Shown here: positions 57,882-64,000 of the stretch, piece by piece
Position numbering within the stretch: the stretch's first letter is position 1
How the letters are laid out: the number at the start of each line of letters is the position of its first letter
Source of the DNA: Agapetus fuscipes
Taxonomy: Eukaryota; Arthropoda; Insecta; Trichoptera; Glossosomatidae
Assembly (NCBI GenBank): GCA_951799405.1
Contig: OX637353.1
Span: 2,976,001-3,040,000, forward strand
Length of the DNA stretch: 64,000 nt
Reading direction: 5' to 3'
Translations under genes and position numbers: made by a program
The notes under the pieces: generated by a model
The model's database searches: none
What the model saw: only the letters and a program-made list of their open reading frames with translations
Told to the model about the DNA's origin: nothing

Positions 57882-60126
57882 AAAAATGAGGTTTCAACGG
57901 AAATGAGTTGTCCTGCACCAGGACATGCAAAAAAACCTAATTTGTCGAACCTGTCCGTCCGTCCGTGCGTCCGTCCGTCCGTCCGTATGGATGTATGTAT
58001 GTCCCAGCCGGAACTACTAATCGCAGAGACACCAATTTTTGGATTTAGAGAATTGACAACCACAGATTTTGATGGGCCGACAGGCATGGCACCAACCTGA
58101 AAATTCAAGATGGCTGCCATACAAAAAAAACATAAAATTGTATTTTTCTCAAAAACGGCTCTAACGATTTTCTTTAAAATTTCAGTGTGGTCGTTGCTTA
58201 AATTGTCGCGAAGAAAATTTGTTATGGCAACACTCTTCTCAACCTGCGTCTATGAGTTGCCATATGAAAGAAAAAAACGATTGTGATTATCTCGGAAATG
58301 GCTGGGTTGACAAAAAAAAAATGTTCTACAATATTACGCGCAATATTAATTTCTACAAAAATTTAAAGAATACTTAAAAAAAAATTTTACTTAAAGTACC
58401 GTTTACACGATCTCAAAATTTTCATCGAAAATATTAAAAAGACCCATAAAAACGTAATTTTGTAAAACTTTTTTTAGGTTCACAAGAAAGAAAAAATTAT
58501 AAACTTCTTTGCACTATAATTTGTTTTTCACTATTTTGATAATTCAAGATGGCTTCCAAAGAGGAGAAAACTTCAAATGCGATTTTCTCAAAAACGGCTC
58601 TAACGATTTTTTTTTAATTTTCAGTAAAGTAGTTGCTTGATACATTCTTATCAAATTTAGTTATGGCAACATTTTTGCTAATCTGCATCTATGAGTTGCC
58701 ATATGAAAAAAATAAACAATTGTGATTTTCTCAGAAGTGAAAGCGTTCACAAAAAAGATATGTTCTACAATATTATACGTAACATCAAATTCTATATAAA
58801 AATTAAATATTTTTTTTTAAAAATAGAAACATAAAGTACCGTTTAGATGATATCAAAAATTGAAATTAAGAGGCTACAAAAACCCATCAGAACGCAAAAA
58901 ACTTTTATGTTTCTTAACTTTATCAGAAAAAACTTTGGTATCACTATAATTCATACTGAAACATTTTTCAAATTTTAGAAAATTCAAGATGGCTTCCGAA
59001 CAGCTGAAAGTTTCAAATGAGATTTTCTCAAAAACGGCTCCTACGATTTTCCTTATTTTTTCTGCATAATCGTCATTATAATACTGCTATGTAACAACAA
59101 TAACCATTGCCTCATAATTTTCTTTGTTTTGGGGGTTGCCATACAAGAGAAAAAAATAATTTAAAATTTCTCGGCAGAGAAAGGGTTAACTAAAAAATAA
59201 TGTTGTACAATTCAAAAGCTTTTATATATACCTACATACATGAATCATTACTTTTTTCAAAATAATATTTTAAAGTATAGCCACCATACAAAGTGACAAA
59301 TTTTCATACAAAAAAATATTGTAATATTTTTGGTAGCAAAACATCTAATACCCATACATAAACCTACATAACAATTTGCCCAGTAAAGTCCTATGTCACA
59401 ACAATAACCATTGCCTCATAATACTCTTTGTTTTGGGGGTTGGGATACAAGAGAAAACAATAATTTAAAATTTATCGGCAGAGAACGGGTTAACTAAAAA
59501 ATAATGTTCTACAATTGAAAAGCTCTTATATATACCTACATACATTAATCATTACTTTTTTCAAAAAAATATTATAAGGTGTAGCCACCATACAAAGTGA
59601 CAAATTTCCATACAAAAAATAAAATAATATTCTTGGTACTAAAACACCTAATATAAAATACTAGACTACGAGTCAAAATTTAGTAAGTATCCATAATAAT
59701 CAATCATAACTTTCAATATATTTATGAAAAGTATACCCACCAAACAAAGTGTTATGATACAAACGGGATCAATGATAATACTGCAAAAAGACGATTACTT
59801 AAATAGATTAGCTTCATTACTTACACACAACTAAATCTTTTGTTATGAAAATTGACTATGACCTAAACATGACCGTATTTTATGCTATAAAGTCATGTGC
59901 AGTCACTGTACAATTTATTTCTGTTTCACGCACCGCGATCTTATTTACTCACATACTGCCTCAGCTCTACTAGTGGAGGACCTATGAACTGCCTGCGTAA
60001 GTTGCAGAGATACCTGTGTATATCAACATCTGCTGATCACTCGCAGAAAAGGATTTACACAACTTACAGATTTACTTGCAAGACAAAAAGCATAAACATA
60101 AATCATAACCTATAATCTGATCAGTT

Positions 60127-60183
60127 CCGATCATCAGCAGCCGAGATCAGCAGCCGAGATCAGCAGCCGAGATCAGCAGCCGA
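60127..60183. repeat. 13-bp minisatellite
   Basis: GATCAGCAGCCGA repeated about four times, ending in the SINE-B-like tRNA head GCCGATGGCTC. Confidence 0.85.
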
Positions 60184-60668
60184 TGGCTCAATTGGTAAAA
60201 CTCTTGCGTTCAAAACGATAGGAATCTCGCTACACATCGCTGTTCTTGTTTGCCGTATATGCCATTGAGAAAATTTTACATGAGCAATGTTTGCATGTGT
60301 ACTGGACCAATGTGTCTTATGAAAACAGAAAATTGATTTAAAAAATATTTAAAAGAACTCTCACATTATCGAGTTTTACGGTTTAAGACAACTGCATGAA
60401 AAAGTTATATTTGACAAGATTGGCGAATACGATAAATAAGAACTGGGGGAGCGACATGTCAGACGTTTTTTTCCCGTTTCAGTGTTTTTTCTAACCCATT
60501 ATTCAGCTTTCACATCAAATGAAAATCTTCTCCTTCGGGAGAAGGGAAACCTAACTTTGTCAAACTAAGTGGTCGGCGTAAGGCTGACTACCTTCCCTGC
60601 GAAAATAAATAGAATTCACTCGCCAAAAGCGTTTCCTTCTCACACCACGCAGCAAGAAATTGCGCTTT
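60182..60668 (+). mobile_element. tRNA-derived SINE B-related copy interrupted by another repeat
   Basis: A tRNA-like head (GATGGCTCAATTGGTAAAAC) is followed by about 300 bp of other repeat sequence. The SINE-B body/tail then resumes at 60536-60668 (GGTCGGCGTAAGGCTGAC, AAAATAAATAG, CACGCAGCAAGAAATTGCG). Interpreted as one copy split by insertion; it could be two fragments. Confidence 0.55.
60236..60400 (+). repeat. Dispersed repeat family F, copy 2
   Basis: Matches 25622-25835 over most of its length with an internal deletion near the 3' end. It lies between the SINE-B-like head and tail. Confidence 0.75.
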
Positions 60669-61656
60669 TCTCGCAGCATGGTAACGTTCCTTTGCTCTCA
60701 AACTCTTCCTGCCTTTCCCTGAAATAAGGGTGACATTGAATTTAAAAAGTAATCAGCCTCGTACGAACGCAACGTAATTTAACAGTCATTAAAAGTAATT
60801 GATGTTCTGTCAGTTTTTTTTTTCGGATAAAAATGGTCTTACTCAAGCACTATAATCGGATGTTACTGTCAGGTGATAGCCACGTCCAATGGCAGATCTA
60901 TATTTTATGTTTTGATCGCAAAAATGGGTGCGACGTGTCCAAGGTCCGTTACGCGAGATATAGGTCGGGGCGGAGGAAGTCCGTGACCCGACCTGCGGAG
61001 GTAGAAACAGAGGTCGCTTCCCCGCTTGCGATTATACATCATGTGCTAATGTGCGCCAAATGGCAAACAAGTGCTGTATGCAAATTTATACACTGCAAAT
61101 GCAGGGAGGATAGTCAATACATAGCACTACAGTATATTCCTGAAATCATTTCTATAGAGACTGTACAACAATGGATATTTTGCGGACGTTAAACGACAAA
61201 CTAAAACATTTCACATGCGGTGTTGAAGGAAAACTCTAGGAGTCCCATGGGTGGCTAATGGACAAATATACCGCAAAATAAAATCTGTAATCAATCCAAA
61301 AGCTCTAACGGTCTACTTTCAGCTGTGAAAGATTAATTACATTTTTCCTTTTTTTTCTTTGACTTCACAAGACCGAGGAAAAGGCCAAAAGAGCTTATTT
61401 TTTACTTCATCTACAAACATCTCACCTCATTCCCTGTGAAGTCTCAAAAAGGCGCAAAAACAAACAAATCTCACCTAAAGCAAAGAAAATGCGCGCGCGG
61501 CAGGATCCGGCGGGCAGATAAACTGTTTGTGCTCGAAATTATGTTTGCCCGCCTTCACTTAGGCAGCAAACTAACATTTAGAGGGCGTTCCCAGCGCCCT
61601 AATGAAGCGCCGCCGGCGTAAGTAGCCTTCGCTGGAACAATTTGTGGGAGCTCGTC

Positions 61657-62030
61657 GCTCGCTTACATGTGATGGGATTTACAATGACCAAGAGTGGAAC
61701 GGACGGTGTTTACAATGGCTAGAGACGTCGGGAACTCGATTACATGTCACGGGATTTACAATGGCTGTTTTGGATTTAGATGGATTCCCGAAAAGCTTAC
61801 ATGCAACGGGAGTTACAAACTTACATTTATAAAGAAATCGGCAATGATCAAGCTTACATGTAACGGGCTTTACGAAGACCAAACTTCAAGTAATCGGATT
61901 TACAATGAGGAGAGATGTCAGAAACTCGATTACATGTATAGAAATTTACTGTAACAAAGCTTACATGAGACGGAATTTACAATAACAGAGCTTACATACA
62001 ACAGAATGTACACTGAACAAGCTCACAATT
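61657..62030. repeat. Degenerate minisatellite with CTTACATG / TTTACAATG motifs
   Basis: Alternating motifs of the type (AG)CTTACATG.AACGG and (GG)ATTTACAATGA..A(GA)GC recur at least seven times with variable spacing. Short open frames on both strands result from the repeat. Confidence 0.75.
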
Positions 62031-62825
62031 AGTGCGCCATTCAATGACACACGTCCCCCGAGTGCCTTTTTGGCTTATTTACCATTTGATTCTAAGACCT
62101 TTCGATGAAATTGTCTTAAGAGTTACATTCTTCACATTCTGAGCTAAGAAAAAAAAATTAAAACACGATAATGTGAGAATTGTTTTAAATCTAAAATAAA
62201 ATTATTTTTTCTTAAACGTAGTTTAATTTTAATCATTTTAAAAACAATTTCCACTTTTTATAAGACACATTGGTTTAGTGCACATACACACATTCCTCAT
62301 CTGAAATTACCTCTGATGGAAGAAGACAAACAAGCACTAAGGGGACGACTAGCAGTTTGCAGCGCTAAGTGTCATTCTAAAATTTTAGAATAAAACAAGA
62401 TTTTTATTATTATTCCAAGAGGTTTAACCATCAATTTGCCTAAGAGATTTCAATTAAGTAAAATAAAACTGAATTCATTTTAAGTGAAACCACGGCAAGC
62501 AGAATAGATTAAAAATGCGGTATACTTCAGCGGTGTGATGAATGCTTCGTGATCGATCAGAACAAGAGATGAGAATAAAGGCTATAAATCATGGTGAGCT
62601 ATACAGAGTCGTATTTACGTCTATAAATACCTACTTTACTAATGGAGTTTGCACCATTTACAGTACGCCCACAACGCATTTACGTCTCACCCCACAAGGG
62701 CAGCAAATATGTCATTCTTGTAACGATTTTAAAACTAAATATGCCAGGAATGGTATCATTTTTTATAATGATTTTTCGTTGTTTGGAAATCGCAGGGAAA
62801 TTTACGTAATGAAGATGGAATATTC

Positions 62826-63115
62826 AAAATGTTCTCAGTGCGCTGACATCACAGGCCTAGGTGACTAGGACCCTTCGCAAACGAAAATGTTCTCAGTGCG
62901 CTGACATCACAGGCCTAGGTGACTAGGACCCTTCGCAAACGAAAATGTTCTCAGTGCGCTGACATCACAGGCCTAGGTGACTAGGACCCTTCGCAAACGA
63001 AAATGTTCTCAGTGCGCTGACATCACAGGCCTAGGTGACTAGGACCCTTCGCAAACGAAAATTTTCTCAGTGCGCTGACATCACAGGCCTAGGTGACTAG
63101 GACCCTTCGCAAACG
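62826..63115. repeat. 58-bp tandem array, five copies
   Basis: AAAATGTTCTCAGTGCGCTG through CTAGGACCCTTCGCAAACG repeated five times in register. The only difference I see is one T for G in the last copy (ATTTTC for ATGTTC). Unit length 58 is not a multiple of three. Confidence 0.95.
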
Positions 63116-63579
63116 AAAATGAAAACATATAAGATTTATTGTTAAGCACTTACTTAAATAAAATTAAGACGGCCAAAAAAACATCGGACGATTCTACTTA
63201 TTTCATTTTCGCGTGGAAATCCATACTTTAGGACAAATTACTTCCCTGGAGATATGCCAGAGTAAGGAAATGATATAAGAGATGTCAATATCTCAACTGA
63301 GAAGTGCATGGTTAGGTGCAGCCCTGCCGACTGTGTAGGGCTAAAAGCTTTTCAGGAGACCGTAGTCCAACACTAAGTCAATTGTCGACGCCATTTGTCA
63401 GGCCTTTAGCCTTATGCGCACCAATGAATACGTTTAAATCGCTCAACAATCTGAATATTGCAGGCAATACGTGCCTGTGAAGTAACAGGTTATCTTATGA
63501 ATGTTTCTTTTGTGACACACGGTAGTTCCGTGTAGAAGCACGCAAAAGTTTTCAAGTTTGCCCTCACGGTCCAGATTTT

Positions 63580-63670
63580 TGTATGTTTATACATGCAGTA
63601 TGTGTAAGCGCAAATTTAAGTGTGCCTGCTTGTGTGTGTGCATCGAGTGTGAACCTCAAATGCAGGCACG
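63580..63670 (+). mobile_element. SINE-like family A, internal fragment
   Basis: ATACATGCAGTATGTGTAAGCGC ... GTGCCTGCTTGTG ... GAACCTCAAATG matches the 3' half of diverged copies. No tail remains. Confidence 0.55.
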
Positions 63671-63883
63671 TTTAATAAGTATCGGAAGTTAATTTTAAAT
63701 GGATCCCTGAATTTAAAAACTCAATCATAATTTCAAGTTTAAATTATTTTTTTCACATACGAGTATTCTGCCTTATAGTATATTTGCTTGTGTGCGATGC
63801 TCGACTAATAAGAGCTTATTTTTGGTACGAAAGTGATCGGCCTTCCTTAGAGAAATAATATATGGGCAGCATATTGTATAGCA

Positions 63884-64000
63884 CAGGCCTGGCCAACCCG
63901 CGGCCCGCGACGCCTTTACGTGCGGCCCGCGGTCATGAGTGATGATTTTTTTTAAATTATGTATTTGTATGTATTTTTACACATTTAAGCGTTAATGCGT
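63884..64000 (+). mobile_element. hAT-like terminal repeat, element runs off the window
   Basis: CAGGCCTGGCCAACCCGCGG followed by CCCGCGACGCC and a second GCGGCCCGCGG. This CAGG.GTGGCCAACC.GCGGCCCGCG pattern is a familiar hAT end. The other end is outside the window. Confidence 0.6.

Larger units (their letters stand above)
55763..59916. repeat. Giant inverted repeat of family E (arms about 2.1 kb)
   Basis: The left arm (55763-57862) is the inverse complement of the right arm (57866-59916). The outer ends read AAATTGTACAGTGGACTGCA against its complement at 59893-59916, and the inner ends are the hairpin TACTTTATAACAGTCC/GGACTGCTATAAAGTA. Matching blocks keep the same order throughout both arms (TAGCCACCATACAAAGTGAC; AAATTCAAGATGGCTTCC; CAGGACATGCAAAAAA). 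The arms differ by scattered substitutions and by (GGAC)n length. Confidence 0.88.

Noticed and set aside
57592..58120. Open frames of 80-147 codons across the centre of the large inverted repeat
   Set aside because: They translate the (GGAC)n/(GTCC)n tracts and the palindrome on both strands, and the mirrored peptides are a consequence of the inverted repeat.
61436..61640. GC-richer segment with basic open frame, considered as a SYAP1 first exon or other gene
   Set aside because: No match to the SYAP1 N-terminus on the minus strand and no splice-consistent coding segment on either strand.
62542..62868. A 108-codon plus-strand open frame with two CxxC pairs
   Set aside because: The end runs into the 58-bp tandem array, cysteine spacing fits no zinc-finger pattern I know, and no homology is recognisable.
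1..64000. CRISPR arrays, operons, ribosome-binding sites, prokaryotic defence systems
   Set aside because: Introns, SINEs and LINEs show a eukaryotic nuclear genome. The only regular array (62826-63115) has no spacers.

Overview
This window looks like nuclear DNA of an arthropod, most likely an insect. It is AT-rich, has one interrupted protein-coding gene, and is otherwise almost entirely transposable elements and their remains (RTE- and CR1/jockey-type LINEs, tRNA-derived SINEs, PIF/Harbinger, hAT-like and many foldback/MITE elements). I cannot name the species. There is no prokaryotic, organellar or viral gene organisation.

The one host gene is the 3' part of a SYAP1/Sap47 family gene (synapse-associated protein, BSD domain) on the minus strand between 13547 and 3184. 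Five coding exons can be placed (13410-13547, 10729-10868, 9960-10090, 8951-9082, 3184-3344). All have GT/AG boundaries and all four junctions agree in reading phase, giving 233 residues from the helix before the BSD domain to the acidic C-terminus and stop. The N-terminal exons were not found in the remaining 50 kb, so they lie beyond the window or in sequence I could not recognise. The region 1-3183 is downstream of the stop (3' UTR and flank).

From 13.5 to 26.5 kb there are repeats only: SINE-like family A, an RTE tail, one copy of a ~0.99 kb palindrome-bearing element (family D) and a Penelope-like fragment with a hammerhead-like motif. At 26521-28028 sits a complete but internally deleted PIF/Harbinger element with TTA target duplications, a frameshifted MADF-domain gene and the 5' exon of a transposase. 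At 29.3-30.2 kb there is a CR1-like LINE tail, then a near-perfect ~230 bp foldback element with two opposed hammerhead-like motifs. A 5'-truncated LINE with a readable reverse transcriptase and a 48-nt A tail lies at 36990-38084. 

From 40 kb on, nested insertions dominate: a SINE split by an RTE tail, a tandem pair of family D copies linked by 40-bp repeats (48.4-50.5 kb), and three copies of a large hairpin-bearing repeat (family E). One E copy forms a ~4.15 kb inverted repeat centred near 57864. The last 2.4 kb carry two minisatellites (degenerate at 61.66-62.03 kb; 5 x 58 bp at 62826-63115) and the start of a hAT-like element. Outside the SYAP1 exons no region shows evidence of a functional host gene. 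The mobile-element coding regions are broken or truncated.
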